Origin: Acidobacteriota bacterium | GTDB taxonomy: Bacteria > Acidobacteriota > Blastocatellia > Pyrinomonadales > Pyrinomonadaceae | Assembly: GCA_003223935.1 (NCBI GenBank) | Contig: QHXQ01000064.1 | Coordinates: 1-48,095, forward strand | Direction of reading: 5' to 3' | DNA: 48,095 nucleotides | Shown here: one piece after another, positions 35,757 through 45,303 of the stretch | How positions within the stretch are numbered: position 1 is the stretch's first letter | How the letters are laid out: each line of letters begins with the position of its first letter | Made by a program: the position numbers and the translations under genes | The notes under the pieces: generated by a model | What the model saw: the letters and a program-made list of their open reading frames with translations, nothing else | The model's database searches: none | Told to the model about the DNA's origin: nothing

Positions 35757-37346
35757 TTGGCTGCACCGAATATCGAAACGATTGTCTCACTCGCCAAGCG
35801 GCGCGGGTTTGTCTTTCCGTCCTCAGAAATTTACGGCGGCTTGGGAAGCGCTTGGGACTACGGCCCTCTGGGCGTCGAACTATCGAACAACGTCAAGCGC
35901 GCATGGTGGCGTTGGCTCGTCTATGAGCGCGACGACATCGAAGGCATTGATTCATCGATCATCTTGCACCGGCTCGTCTGGAAGTATTCGGAGCACGAGG
36001 CGACGTTTCATGATCCGTTGGTTGATTGCCGCGAATGCAAGCAACGCTTCCGCGCTGATCATTTGTTGGCTGAATTCACGATGCAGCTACAGCAAGAATG
36101 GCGCGAAGAGAATCCTGACAAATCGGAGCCCCCGCCTGACGTATTGTTTATGGGTAAAGGACTACAAAAAGGACTCGGATCATTTCGTACACCCGGCTAC
36201 ATAAAGTGTCCTGCGTGTGGGAAGAGCAATTGGACTGATCCACGTCAGTTTAACCTCATGTTTCGCACGACGCTCGGCGCGGTCGCGGACGAAGACGATC
36301 CAACCGCGCTCGCTTATCTGCGCCCCGAGACGGCGCAGGGCATCTTCATCAACTTCCTGAACGTGCAACAGACTTCGCGGCGCAAGATTCCGTTCGGCAT
36401 CGCGCAGATCGGCAAGTCTTTTCGCAACGAGGTCACGCCCGGCAACTTCATCCTGCGCACGCGCGAGTTCGAGCAGATGGAGATGGAATACTTCGTCCGC
36501 CCTGACGCGGAGCACTCGAAGTTGGTTGATTACTGGGTCGAGCAGTATCTCGACTGGTACACGAATCTAGGTCTCAGCCGCGACAACCTGCACCTGCACG
36601 AAGTGCCGCTGGAAGAGTTGGCGCACTACTCGCGCCGGACGGTTGACATCATGTATCGCTACTTCCCCGAACGTGACGAAGAAGCGCGGCAATGGGAAGA
36701 GTTGATGGGCATCGCCTATCGCACGGACTTCGATCTCAAAGCGCATTCAAACAAACCGACCGACGCGGAAGGGAAGCGCATCAACCCGGATTCAACCGAA
36801 GACCTCTCATACTTCGATGAAGCGGCCAAAGAGCGTTACTACCCGCACGTCGTCGAACCGGCAGCGGGCGTCAATCGCTCTGTACTCGCGTTTTTGATGG
36901 ACGCCTACAGCGAGCGGACAACGGACAAGGGCGAGAAGCGCGTCGTCTTGAAACTGCATCCAGAGCTTGCGCCGATCAAGGTGGCGGTCTTGCCGCTTGC
37001 GAAGAACAAGCCGGAGATCGTCGGCATGGCGAAGGCGATCAAACGCTCGTTGCAACCCGTCATGCGCGCCGTCTATGACGACACGGGCGGCATCGGCAAA
37101 CTCTACGCGCGCCAAGACGAGACGGGGACGCCCTTCTGCGTCACCGTGGATCATCAATCGCTCGAAGACGAAGCCGTCACCGTGCGCGACCGCGACACTT
37201 GGGCGCAGGAGCGCGTGAAGGTCGCAGCGTTGCCTGAGTATCTGCGCGCACGCTTGAAGGGGCCTGTGCCGGTCGGTCTCGCAACCGAGTCGAGCGCCAG
37301 CGAAGAGACGACGCACGCCGCGCCGGTTGATGTGCAGGCGAGTTAA
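35757..37346 (+). CDS. glyQS: Glycyl-tRNA synthetase, single-chain class II
   Basis: This enzyme charges tRNA-Gly. The 529-residue protein is of the homodimeric (archaeal/eukaryotic and many bacterial) type. It has an N-terminal SLAKRRGFVFPSSEIYGGLG start, a zinc-binding-like set of cysteines (DCRECKQRF and KCPACGKSNWTDPR), class II motif 2 (GKSFRNEVTPGNFILRTREF) and motif 3 (AAGVNRSVLAFLMDAY). The anticodon-binding domain follows (LHPELAPIKVAVLPLAKNKP to the end). The start is TTG at 35757 with GGAGGT seven bases before it. The segment at about 36070-36250 encodes an insertion (EENPDKSEPPPDVLFMGKGL and onward) and is less GC-rich than the rest. Confidence 0.94.
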   Translation: MAAPNIETIVSLAKRRGFVFPSSEIYGGLGSAWDYGPLGVELSNNVKRAWWRWLVYERDDIEGIDSSIILHRLVWKYSEHEATFHDPLVDCRECKQRFRADHLLAEFTMQLQQEWREENPDKSEPPPDVLFMGKGLQKGLGSFRTPGYIKCPACGKSNWTDPRQFNLMFRTTLGAVADEDDPTALAYLRPETAQGIFINFLNVQQTSRRKIPFGIAQIGKSFRNEVTPGNFILRTREFEQMEMEYFVRPDAEHSKLVDYWVEQYLDWYTNLGLSRDNLHLHEVPLEELAHYSRRTVDIMYRYFPERDEEARQWEELMGIAYRTDFDLKAHSNKPTDAEGKRINPDSTEDLSYFDEAAKERYYPHVVEPAAGVNRSVLAFLMDAYSERTTDKGEKRVVLKLHPELAPIKVAVLPLAKNKPEIVGMAKAIKRSLQPVMRAVYDDTGGIGKLYARQDETGTPFCVTVDHQSLEDEAVTVRDRDTWAQERVKVAALPEYLRARLKGPVPVGLATESSASEETTHAAPVDVQAS

Positions 37347-37375
37347 CTCAGATCAAGCGTCACATAAAATAGCCA

Positions 37376-37780
37376 ATGGCGATCACGAAGAAGCGAAATC
37401 AACAGACCGAATCGCGCTTGCTGCTTGAGTCAGACGCGCCGGTCGAGTTGCCGCCCGCAGAAGTGGACGAGCGCGCAGTCGTCCTTCAGTTCGAGAACGT
37501 GCGGCCGTTCATCCCTGAATTGTTAGAGACTTTGCGCGCGGGCACGACGGCTGAACTCGTGCCCGTCATGCGCGACGGCTCGACCTTTGCGCTGCACACA
37601 CAGACGCGCACCTTCTGGGTCAAGCTCTGGCACGCTTCGTCTGAAATGAATCGCGTCGAGCGCGTGCAGGTCTTGAGTTGCTTGCCTTCGACGCGCGGCT
37701 TGCAGGTGTTGATTGACGAGCCTTTCGCCGATGACAAGTTTGATGAAGACGACGACCCGGACATGCCTGAGCCAGCTTGA
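37376..37780 (+). CDS. Hypothetical protein, conserved-looking alpha/beta domain
   Basis: The 134-residue, soluble, acidic protein has no recognised family. Secondary-structure-like blocks (ERAVVLQFENVRPFIPELLE, TTAELVPVMRDGSTFALHTQ, RVERVQVLSCLPSTRGLQVL) and an Asp/Glu-rich tail are visible. It lies 30 nt after glyQS and 47 nt before cca, so it probably belongs to that operon. The TRTFWVKLWHASS segment suggests a small beta-rich core. No function is proposed. Confidence 0.6.
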   Translation: MAITKKRNQQTESRLLLESDAPVELPPAEVDERAVVLQFENVRPFIPELLETLRAGTTAELVPVMRDGSTFALHTQTRTFWVKLWHASSEMNRVERVQVLSCLPSTRGLQVLIDEPFADDKFDEDDDPDMPEPA

Positions 37781-37827
37781 GCCGTTCACGCCGAGAGCTT
37801 CGTTACTAAACACTGCTGACAACTTCA

Positions 37828-39228
37828 ATGTTCGCGCACGCACCGGAAAAAGTTATGCGCTTGGCGCGCGCCGTGCGCGACGCAGGCGGGCGCGCGCTGC
37901 TTGTCGGCGGCTGCGTGCGCGATGCGCTGATGGGGCGCGCGTCGAAGGATTGGGATGTTGAAGTTTACGGCGTCGCGCCGCAAGATTTGCGCGCGCTGCT
38001 CGGACGCTTCGGGCGCGTGGATGCAGTCGGCGAAGCGTTCACCGTCTATAAACTCGGCGCACATCTCGATGTCTCGATCCCACGCCGCGAACGCAAAGCG
38101 GGGCGCGGGCATCGCGGCTTTGTCATCGAAGGCGATCCGCACATGAGCATCGCAGAGGCCGCGCGCCGCCGCGACTTCACGATCAACGCCATCCTCGCCG
38201 ACCCGCTGACCGATGAGATCATTGATCCGTTCGATGGTCGCACGGACATCGAACGGAGATTGCTGCGCGCGGTCGCGCCGGAGACTTTCGTCGAAGATTC
38301 CTTGCGCGTCCTGCGCGCCGCGCAGTTTGCCGCGCGCTTTGAGTTCGACATCGAACCGGCAACAGTCGAACTCTGTCGCACGATTGAACTGACGGACTTG
38401 CCGGCGGAGCGCATCTGGGGCGAGTTGGAAAAGATTCTGCTGCGCGCGCAACGCCCATCAATCGGCTTCGAGTGGTTGGCTAAACTCAATGCGACCGCGC
38501 AACTCTTTCCCGAAGTGCAGGCGCTCGTCGGCGTGCCGCAAGAAAAAGATTGGCATCCCGAAGGGCCGGTTGACGTCCATACTTGGCTCGTGCTTGATCG
38601 CGCGCGTGAGTTGATTGATGACCTGCCTTACGCGAAACAAGTCGCGGTCATGCTCGCGTCGTTGTGTCACGACTTCGGCAAGTCGGCGACGACCGAGTTT
38701 ATCGAAGGGCGCATACGCTCGCGCGGACACGACGAAGCGGGTGTTGCGCCGACCATCAGTTTTTTGGAGCGGTTGAAAATTTTCACGCTTGACGGTTATG
38801 ACGTGCGCGCGCAGGTCATCGAGCTTGTCCGTTTGCACTTGAAGCCGGGCGAGTTTTATAAACAGCGCAAACAACTCGGCGATGGCGCGTTTCGCCGGCT
38901 TGCGCGCAGTTGTGAACTCGAGTTGCTCTATCGTGTCGCGCGGGCCGACACGTTGGGGCGCAACGCACCTTGGGTCGCGCGCGCCAAGTGGTTCGACGCC
39001 GTGCCGCAGGAATGGTTCATCGCGCGTGCGCGTGAGCTTGAAGTCGCCGAGCACGCGCCTGCGCCGCTCTTGCTGGGCCGCCACTTGATCGAGTTGGGCC
39101 TCAAGCCGTCGCCGCGCTTCGGGCGCATCCTCAGCGCAGTTTACGACCTGCAACTCGACGGGCGCGTGCGCACGCTGGCAGAAGCTCAGGCGGCGGCACG
39201 CCGTTTAATCAACGACGAGATAATGTGA
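37828..39228 (+). CDS. cca: CCA-adding tRNA nucleotidyltransferase / poly(A) polymerase family, with HD domain
   Basis: This class II nucleotidyltransferase adds CCA to tRNA 3' ends. The 466-residue protein has the G-S-like start LLVGGCVRDALMGR and the metal-binding SKDWDVEVYG (DxD), the RRRDFTINAILADPLTDEII motif and the LRAAQFAARFEFDIEPAT neck. A C-terminal HD domain follows (MLASLCHDFGKSATT, about residues 272-290). HD-containing members often have phosphohydrolase activity as well. In organisms with two such paralogues, one adds CC and the other A; this cannot be told from here. Confidence 0.88.
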   Translation: MFAHAPEKVMRLARAVRDAGGRALLVGGCVRDALMGRASKDWDVEVYGVAPQDLRALLGRFGRVDAVGEAFTVYKLGAHLDVSIPRRERKAGRGHRGFVIEGDPHMSIAEAARRRDFTINAILADPLTDEIIDPFDGRTDIERRLLRAVAPETFVEDSLRVLRAAQFAARFEFDIEPATVELCRTIELTDLPAERIWGELEKILLRAQRPSIGFEWLAKLNATAQLFPEVQALVGVPQEKDWHPEGPVDVHTWLVLDRARELIDDLPYAKQVAVMLASLCHDFGKSATTEFIEGRIRSRGHDEAGVAPTISFLERLKIFTLDGYDVRAQVIELVRLHLKPGEFYKQRKQLGDGAFRRLARSCELELLYRVARADTLGRNAPWVARAKWFDAVPQEWFIARARELEVAEHAPAPLLLGRHLIELGLKPSPRFGRILSAVYDLQLDGRVRTLAEAQAAARRLINDEIM

Positions 39229-39242
39229 AGTGTGGGCGAGCG

Positions 39243-39292
39243 TGCCGATTGCGGATTGAAAGAACTGCTGCTCTTTCAATCCGCAATCGGCA
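39243..39292. terminator. Perfect 20-bp inverted repeat between convergent genes
   Basis: TGCCGATTGCGGATTGAAAG (39243-39262) pairs exactly with 39273-39292 around a 10-nt loop. GATTGCG/GATTGAA again show 7-bp periodicity. It likely terminates both cca and the minus-strand TPR gene. Confidence 0.8.
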
Positions 39293-39304
39293 TGCTGCGA
39301 TCCT

Positions 39305-42300
39305 TTAATTGTTGGCTGCTTGATCGGCGGCGGCTTCCGTTTGGCTCTCTGATGCACTCTGTCCGTGTGGCGCGGGTTGCGCCGTCGGCGGCTCGGCGCG
39401 CGCTTGTGTGAGCGCGTTGGCGAGCATGTCGAGCGGACGCTGAAAATCGCTGGCCCTAGACGGCTCGGCCTTGAGCGACGCTTTCAGATCGTTGTAGGCG
39501 ATTTGCAACAGGCCGCGTTGGCGCACGAGCGGCTTGGCTTTGGTCTGTGCCAAGCCCTTCTCGTATTCATGGAGCGCAAGACTAACGCGCTCGCCACACA
39601 AGAGCGTCAGCGCCAGATTGAACTGATCGGAGATGGAATCGGGATTAAGCGACAGCGCGTCGAGGAAGAGGCGTATGGCTTCGTCGGACTTCTTCAAGCG
39701 CAGATAGCACCAGCCTTTCAATGAGCAGAGATCGGCGTCGGCGTCCGTGATGTCCTTCGCTTGATCAAGCACCAGCCGATATTGCGCCGCCGCTTCATCG
39801 TAGCGGCCGAGCAGCCAGAGCGCGTTGCCGATCACGCCTTGCCACAACAGCGACTCCGGTTCTAACTCCAATGCCTTAGCGTAAGCGTCTCGTGCGGCTG
39901 CGCCGTCGCCGTCGTTCTCCAACGCGAAACCTTTGAGACCGAAAAACCAAGCCACTGAAGAATCGTGCTTGATGGCCTCGTCGAGCGCCGTGATGGCCGC
40001 TCGGTACTCGGCGATGTCGCAGAGGATGCTGCTGTGCAAGAGCGCCCAAGTGGGATTGAACTTATCGGCCCGCGCCAGAGCTTGCGCCAATTCGCGCTGC
40101 GCCAGTTCATAACGGTTGAGGGCGTGATAGACCGTGCCCAACTCGCCGTGCGCCCAAGCCAGACTCGCATCCAACTCGACGGCGCGCTGCAAGACTTCGG
40201 CCGCCTCTTCGTCGCGCCCGAGCGCGTGCAGCACTTGGCCCTTCGTGCCCAGCGTCCAAGCGTCGTCCGGCACTAACGCCAGCGCGGCGTCGAGCGCTTG
40301 CAACGCTTCCCCGTAACGCTCGCATCTGCGCAGCGTCTCGCCGCGCACCTGCAAGCCGGAAACGGCACCCGGTTCGATGACCAGTGATCTGTCTAACACT
40401 TGCAAAGCTTCTTCGTAGCGACCCAGCTTTTGCAGCACCTCGCCTTTCATCCGCAGCACGGCGGCGTTGTCCGGCGCAACCGACAGCAATCTATCGAAGG
40501 CTTCGACCGCCGCATCATAACGGCCCAGCCGGCGCAGCACGTCGCCCTTTACCTCCAACGCGAAGGCGTCATTCGGTTGCTGCGCCAAAGCCTGCTCCAG
40601 CATGTTGAGCAGATCGTCGTAGCGTTCCAGCGCAAGGCGCACAACGCTGAGCGCCGCAAAAATCCATTGCACTTTGTCCAACTCGTAGGCGCGTTCGAGC
40701 GGCGCGAGCGCCTCTTGGTTGCGCCCCATCGCAACCAAGACCTGCCCTTTCGTGCCCAGCGCGTAAGAGTTGTCCTGCTCAACCACCAATGCCTTATCGA
40801 GCGCCGCCAACGCCTCTTCATAGCGCCCAAGCCGGCGCAAAGCTTCGCCCTTGTTGCGCAGCGCTTGCGCCGACGCAGTGTTGAGCGCCAACGCTTGGTC
40901 GGCCGCGTTGAGCGCGTCCGTGTAACGCTGCACGGAATTAAAAGCGCCGCTCAGATGCGCATAGGCCCAATCAAGTTTGGGCGCGAGCGTGACCGCTCGT
41001 TGTAAGACCTCTATGGCCTCTTGATTGCGGCCCAACAGCGAGAGCAGTTCGCCCTGCCAGCCGAGTAGAAACGGATTGTCCGGGCGCAGCGTCAGCGCCT
41101 GCTCAATGTTCGGCAATGCTTCTTCATAACGATTAAGATAGCGCAGCGCCTCGCCGCGCAGACTCAACAGAGAAGCTATGTCTTGCGGTTGGCGCGCGAG
41201 ACCGTTATCCAAAACCTTGAGCGCCTCTTCGTATTGGCCCAGCATGATGAGATCAAAGCCCAACTCAGGATAGACCCAATCCTGCGTCGGGTCGGCGCTC
41301 AACGCGCGCTGAAAGATCGGCACGGCTTCAGCATACTGCGAGAGCATGTGCAATAGGTGCGCTTGCAAACCTAACGTGAACGGATTGTCGGGCACGAGCT
41401 TCAGAGCTTGTGCGAGCGGCGCACGCGCCTCTTCTGTGCGATTGAGGGCGAGCAGCGTCGCGGCGAGTTCGGCGTGCAACCAATCCAACGAGTCGTCGAG
41501 CGTGAGCGCGCGGCGCAAGACCTGCTCCGCATCAGCGAAGCGCTGCAACGCGCGCAGGATTTGTCCTTTCGTACCGAGCGCATAGACGTTGTCGGGCTGA
41601 AGCAGGAGCGACTGCTCGATGGTCGCTAGCGCCTCTTCATACTTTCCTTGTTCACGCAACAGGTCGGCGCGACCCATGAGCGCGCGATAGTCGTCCGGCT
41701 TGACCTTTAGCGCCAAGTCCAGCGCCGTCAGCGCCTCGTTCAACTGCTTGGCTTTGTACAGACTGAAGGCCACGTCGCGGTACGTGCTGGCCGCCTCCTC
41801 GGTCTGGCCGAGTACGGCGAGGCTTACGGCCAAAGCGATGTGGATGCGCAGGTCACCCGGTTCTAACTCCGCCGCTTTGGTTAAATACTCGCGCGCCTGT
41901 TCATGCGCGTTATCGCGTTGCGCCAAGAGGCCGAGGTAGTAGTAGGTCCGCGCGTCCGACACGCCGCGCTTGAGCGCCGCTTGAAAGGCCGCGCGCGCTT
42001 CGGCCGCCCGCTCAAGTTTGTAGAGCGCAATCCCATAGTCGCAATAGTCCTGACCCGAAGTACTGATGGTCGGCTGCAACCATTGGTCGAAGAGCGCGGC
42101 GGCCTGCTTGAATGCGTCTTGCGCCTGTGCCGGCTGCTCCAACTGCTCGTTGATGTGCGCGCAGGCGACGAGCGCCGCAGCTTGCAGCAGAAACATCTGG
42201 ACGGGGTCGTGCGCTTCGTCTCTGCTCGTGCTGGTCGAGCTTTGTCTCAGGGTGGTCAGCAGTTGGTCGAGCTTCGCCCGCGCCTCTTCATAATGGCCGA

Positions 42301-42466
42301 GCCGCGCTTCGTCCGCGGCCTGCTTCAATTCGGCGCGGAGCGCGGGCAACGACTCGACGCCGGCCACGCGCATCGGCGGCGGCGGGACATTCAGCGCCGT
42401 GTCGGTCGGTCGCAGTTGGCCGGCCGGACTGTCGGTGGGATTATCCTGCGGATTCTTTCGTTCCAT
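39305..42466 (-). CDS. Very large TPR protein (last gene of novel operon)
   Basis: The 1053-residue protein is almost entirely tetratricopeptide repeats, about 26 units of 34 residues from about residue 65 to 1010, many near-identical in pattern (PDNPFLLGWQGELLSLLGRN; GRYEEALAALDKALVVEQDN). There is no signal peptide or membrane segment. The ends are disordered: Pro/Thr-rich at the N-terminus, and Ala/Pro/Gln-rich after about 1015. It probably forms a long superhelix for protein binding in the cytoplasm. Its ATG is only 3 nt after the stop of the pseudo-peptidase gene, so it is translationally coupled to it. An O-GlcNAc-transferase-like catalytic domain was looked for and is absent. Confidence 0.85.
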   Translation of the reverse strand: MERKNPQDNPTDSPAGQLRPTDTALNVPPPPMRVAGVESLPALRAELKQAADEARLGHYEEARAKLDQLLTTLRQSSTSTSRDEAHDPVQMFLLQAAALVACAHINEQLEQPAQAQDAFKQAAALFDQWLQPTISTSGQDYCDYGIALYKLERAAEARAAFQAALKRGVSDARTYYYLGLLAQRDNAHEQAREYLTKAAELEPGDLRIHIALAVSLAVLGQTEEAASTYRDVAFSLYKAKQLNEALTALDLALKVKPDDYRALMGRADLLREQGKYEEALATIEQSLLLQPDNVYALGTKGQILRALQRFADAEQVLRRALTLDDSLDWLHAELAATLLALNRTEEARAPLAQALKLVPDNPFTLGLQAHLLHMLSQYAEAVPIFQRALSADPTQDWVYPELGFDLIMLGQYEEALKVLDNGLARQPQDIASLLSLRGEALRYLNRYEEALPNIEQALTLRPDNPFLLGWQGELLSLLGRNQEAIEVLQRAVTLAPKLDWAYAHLSGAFNSVQRYTDALNAADQALALNTASAQALRNKGEALRRLGRYEEALAALDKALVVEQDNSYALGTKGQVLVAMGRNQEALAPLERAYELDKVQWIFAALSVVRLALERYDDLLNMLEQALAQQPNDAFALEVKGDVLRRLGRYDAAVEAFDRLLSVAPDNAAVLRMKGEVLQKLGRYEEALQVLDRSLVIEPGAVSGLQVRGETLRRCERYGEALQALDAALALVPDDAWTLGTKGQVLHALGRDEEAAEVLQRAVELDASLAWAHGELGTVYHALNRYELAQRELAQALARADKFNPTWALLHSSILCDIAEYRAAITALDEAIKHDSSVAWFFGLKGFALENDGDGAAARDAYAKALELEPESLLWQGVIGNALWLLGRYDEAAAQYRLVLDQAKDITDADADLCSLKGWCYLRLKKSDEAIRLFLDALSLNPDSISDQFNLALTLLCGERVSLALHEYEKGLAQTKAKPLVRQRGLLQIAYNDLKASLKAEPSRASDFQRPLDMLANALTQARAEPPTAQPAPHGQSASESQTEAAADQAANN

Positions 42467-42469
42467 GTC

Positions 42470-44059
42470 TCAATTCCCTCGCAAGCTGAATTTGCTCTTG
42501 GCTCTCTCGTCTTCGGGTCGCCGCCGTTTGTTGGCGATGACGGCCAAGAGGCGCTGGGCCGCAGCCTGTATCTGTTCGGTCGGGGCGAGCTGCTCGACGC
42601 GATAGACCCAAGCTGCATTGAGCACATCGCGCAGGCTATCTGTGTTTTGCAATCCGCCGATGTCCTTATCCTCAAGCTTAGGGTTGGCGATGATCTTGCC
42701 GAGCATCTGCTTTGTCTCCGCCAAGGCGCTGGCTTTGTATGAGACCAGCGCGCTCTTGTCAAGATAGTCGGCGACGTAAGCAACATGCGCGTTCAACTGC
42801 GCCTGCTCATCAGCAGGCAGCTTGTCAACTACATCGTCGGCCGGTGGTGCGGCCACTGCTTTATTCGCGTCCGCGTCAGGTGGCCGCACTTGCCGCAGAG
42901 CCTCTTGCCATTCGGTCTCCAACACGTCGTGTAGGATATGCTCGTAAGGTTGGAAGTCTTCTTTGTTGTTCATGCGCTGGAGCATGGCAAAGACCATGTG
43001 CGCGCGCTTGGCATCGGCGGGATGGTCTGCGCGGTCGGCGAACGCTTGCACGGGATTGAAGCGCAGCATGACGGCGGCGCAGGCGTAAGCCGGCCCCATC
43101 GCGTAAGTGGCGAAGGCATCGGCCAAGAGGGACTGCAAATGGCTCTCCGCCTGCTTGTCTTTGGCGTGCTCTGTCACATAGTCCTTCAGCGCATCGTTCT
43201 TGTCGACGAGCACTTGGCCGAGCGCGTGTGCCGTGAGCGGGATGGCCCAGAAAGTCCACTCCGGGAAGCCCATGCGAATCAACTCCGCGAGCGTCTTCGA
43301 CATGGTCTCTTGACTGGTGGGGATCGTGAGCGATTGCCACTGCGGCGTGTCGCGCGGCCAAGAGCGGCCGCAACTGCGGATCAATTCGTCGGCGAGGCGA
43401 CAGATGCCGCGATCAAAACCTGTGTCGCGCAGCGCCAGCCCGCCCAAAAAGTCCACGTACTCGGCGAAGACGACGCGCTTGCGCTCAAACCCGGTGCTGA
43501 TGTAATCCTGCCAAGCGCGTCGTCTGATGGCGGCCTGTTGCTGCGGGTCGCCGCCGTGCTCCAGTTCCTGCGCGATTGGTCTCAGTTCGTTGGCCCAATT
43601 CTCCGCGCTCTTCGAGAGCATCTCTTCAAGCGCTTTTTTAAGTTCGTTGTTCTCTTGAATCTGCGTGAAGCGGTTTTGCACCAGCATGAGCACCTTGCGC
43701 GTCTCGCTCATCAACCGTTGCAGTTCTTTCAACTGCTCCTGCGCTTGCGTGAGCAGACCGGTCTGCTGCGCGTGGCCGCCCTCGTTATCCGGCGCGTCGC
43801 CCCCGTCGCTTGGCCCCACCAACTTGAGCGAAAACTCCGCCGCGTCATAGTTCTTATCGTAGGCGAGCGGCTCGGCCAGCAGTTCGATCTCTTTGAGACA
43901 GCGCACGAGGTCGCGGCGCAATTCCTCTTGCTGGTTCAGGCACTCCCAGAGATGATCAATCTCTTCGCGCCGCCCCTGCACCGCGACCAACACACTCTGC
44001 ACCTCGCCCAAGTTCTTGATCAGATCATATAAGCGTGTCTTGAGAATTAGATCACCCAT
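42470..44059 (-). CDS. Inactive paralogue of the HExxH protein (pseudo-peptidase)
   Basis: The 529-residue protein of unknown family is clearly related to the product of the gene upstream (44115-45287). Shared blocks are CRLADELI/CRIADALL, GFPEWTFWAIPLTAHALGQV versus RFPEYSVWNLPVAVHELGHY, LADAFATYAMGPAYACA versus LADLFAVYTLGPAYICA, and RFNP. In this copy the HExxH motif has become HALGQ (residues 278-282) and the later Glu is Ser310, so it cannot bind zinc in the same way. The N-terminal 200 residues are helical and probably coiled-coil. The C-terminal part ends with an Arg/Lys-rich tail. A regulatory or scaffolding partner of the active copy is likely (inference). Confidence 0.75.
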   Translation of the reverse strand: MGDLILKTRLYDLIKNLGEVQSVLVAVQGRREEIDHLWECLNQQEELRRDLVRCLKEIELLAEPLAYDKNYDAAEFSLKLVGPSDGGDAPDNEGGHAQQTGLLTQAQEQLKELQRLMSETRKVLMLVQNRFTQIQENNELKKALEEMLSKSAENWANELRPIAQELEHGGDPQQQAAIRRRAWQDYISTGFERKRVVFAEYVDFLGGLALRDTGFDRGICRLADELIRSCGRSWPRDTPQWQSLTIPTSQETMSKTLAELIRMGFPEWTFWAIPLTAHALGQVLVDKNDALKDYVTEHAKDKQAESHLQSLLADAFATYAMGPAYACAAVMLRFNPVQAFADRADHPADAKRAHMVFAMLQRMNNKEDFQPYEHILHDVLETEWQEALRQVRPPDADANKAVAAPPADDVVDKLPADEQAQLNAHVAYVADYLDKSALVSYKASALAETKQMLGKIIANPKLEDKDIGGLQNTDSLRDVLNAAWVYRVEQLAPTEQIQAAAQRLLAVIANKRRRPEDERAKSKFSLRGN

Positions 44060-44114
44060 TACCTGCTCTCCTTCTGCGGCTCAAGCCGGCGCACTGCTGT
44101 GCCCCGGCCGCCGA

Positions 44115-45287
44115 TCAATGCTTCTGTTGCGCGAGCAAGCGGCACAAGTCGAGCGCGCGCGCGCCGACCTGTCGCAACTGCTCGCGGTCAGTCCCTTGCT
44201 GCCGCACGCGCCACAGCCAAGCGGCGTTGACCACATCGGCCAGCCGGCTCTCGTCGTTCAATAGTTGCGCCGCAGGCTGCTCCGTTCCAATCTCTTCCGC
44301 CAGTTTTTTCGCTTGCGGCCAGCGCGCGAAGCGTGCGCTCCAGAGGTGTTCGTCCAGAATGTTATAGACCTCTTTCTGCATGACCTTAAGCGCGGCCAAC
44401 GCTTTCGGCTCAAGCTCGATGGCTAGATCGGCGGATTGCCAACTGTGCTGCCACAACTCGCGCAGGATTTTAAGCAGGCCCGCGTACTCATAGTCGTTGG
44501 CTGCGCTCATCAACTCCAGTGTCTGCATCATGAAGTGCAACCGCTTCGCATGGCTCGGATGCTGTTCGCCATCTGCGTTAAGCGCCGTCTCATCCTTCGG
44601 ATTGAAACGCCACAGGAGACAAGCGCAGATGTAAGCGGGGCCGAGCGTATAGACGGCGAAGAGATCGGCCAGATATTCCTGCAAGTGTGCGGCCCGTTGC
44701 GGTTCGGCGGCGAGTTGTTGGAGCTTCACTTGAAAGGGCCGTCCGCCCATGCCGTCCTTGAGGTCAGGCATCGCGTAGTGACCAAGTTCATGCACGGCGA
44801 CGGGCAGATTCCAGACGCTGTATTCGGGGAAGCGCAGCCGCACGATGCCGGTCGTCTCGGTGAAGAAGTTGCTCTCGGCGAGAAGCGTGAAGCCCGGATA
44901 GAGTTCCGGTGTCTCGTTCATCAGTTCGTGCAGTAGCGCGTCTGCGATCCGGCAGACGCCGCCATCCAGCGACGAGCCGTCCGCTAACTTGTGCTCGCGG
45001 ACGAGCACGCCGCCGATGAAGGACAGGCACTCATCGAAGAGCGCGCGACATTCGGCGTTGCGGCGCTGCAAAGCGCCCCAATAACTCGCCACAGAGGGAC
45101 TGATCTGCAAAGTGGTCTGCATCCGCTCCAACTCGCCGCGCGTGTGTCTGAACCGGTTGGCGAAACTGGTTGCGACCGTCTTGCGAAACTGCTCCGCGAG
45201 CGGTAGAGACTGCAACATCTGCTCAGCCCAATTCAATTGCTGGAGCAACAGTTGCACCTGCGTCATCAACACGTCACGGTCATCCAT
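44115..45287 (-). CDS. Putative gluzincin-type zinc metallopeptidase
   Basis: The 390-residue protein is not assigned to a named family. It contains VAVHELGHYAMPDL, with HExxH at residues 166-170, and 34 residues further on ExxxD at 204-208 (QEYLADLFAVYTLGP). This spacing and pattern match the zinc ligands of gluzincins (two His plus Glu, with an Asp orienting the first His). No signal peptide or membrane segment is seen; the N-terminal 100 residues are helical. I chose ATG 45287, six bases after GGAGGT; a TTG one codon earlier is possible. It follows the membrane-protein gene by 16 nt and precedes its inactive paralogue by 55 nt. Peptidase activity is inferred from the motif only. Confidence 0.7.
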   Translation of the reverse strand: MDDRDVLMTQVQLLLQQLNWAEQMLQSLPLAEQFRKTVATSFANRFRHTRGELERMQTTLQISPSVASYWGALQRRNAECRALFDECLSFIGGVLVREHKLADGSSLDGGVCRIADALLHELMNETPELYPGFTLLAESNFFTETTGIVRLRFPEYSVWNLPVAVHELGHYAMPDLKDGMGGRPFQVKLQQLAAEPQRAAHLQEYLADLFAVYTLGPAYICACLLWRFNPKDETALNADGEQHPSHAKRLHFMMQTLELMSAANDYEYAGLLKILRELWQHSWQSADLAIELEPKALAALKVMQKEVYNILDEHLWSARFARWPQAKKLAEEIGTEQPAAQLLNDESRLADVVNAAWLWRVRQQGTDREQLRQVGARALDLCRLLAQQKH

Positions 45288-45303
45288 CAATGCACCTCCA
45301 TCT

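Noticed and set aside
39305..42466. O-GlcNAc transferase with TPR domain
   Set aside because: The repeats continue to near the C-terminus; no glycosyltransferase domain follows.
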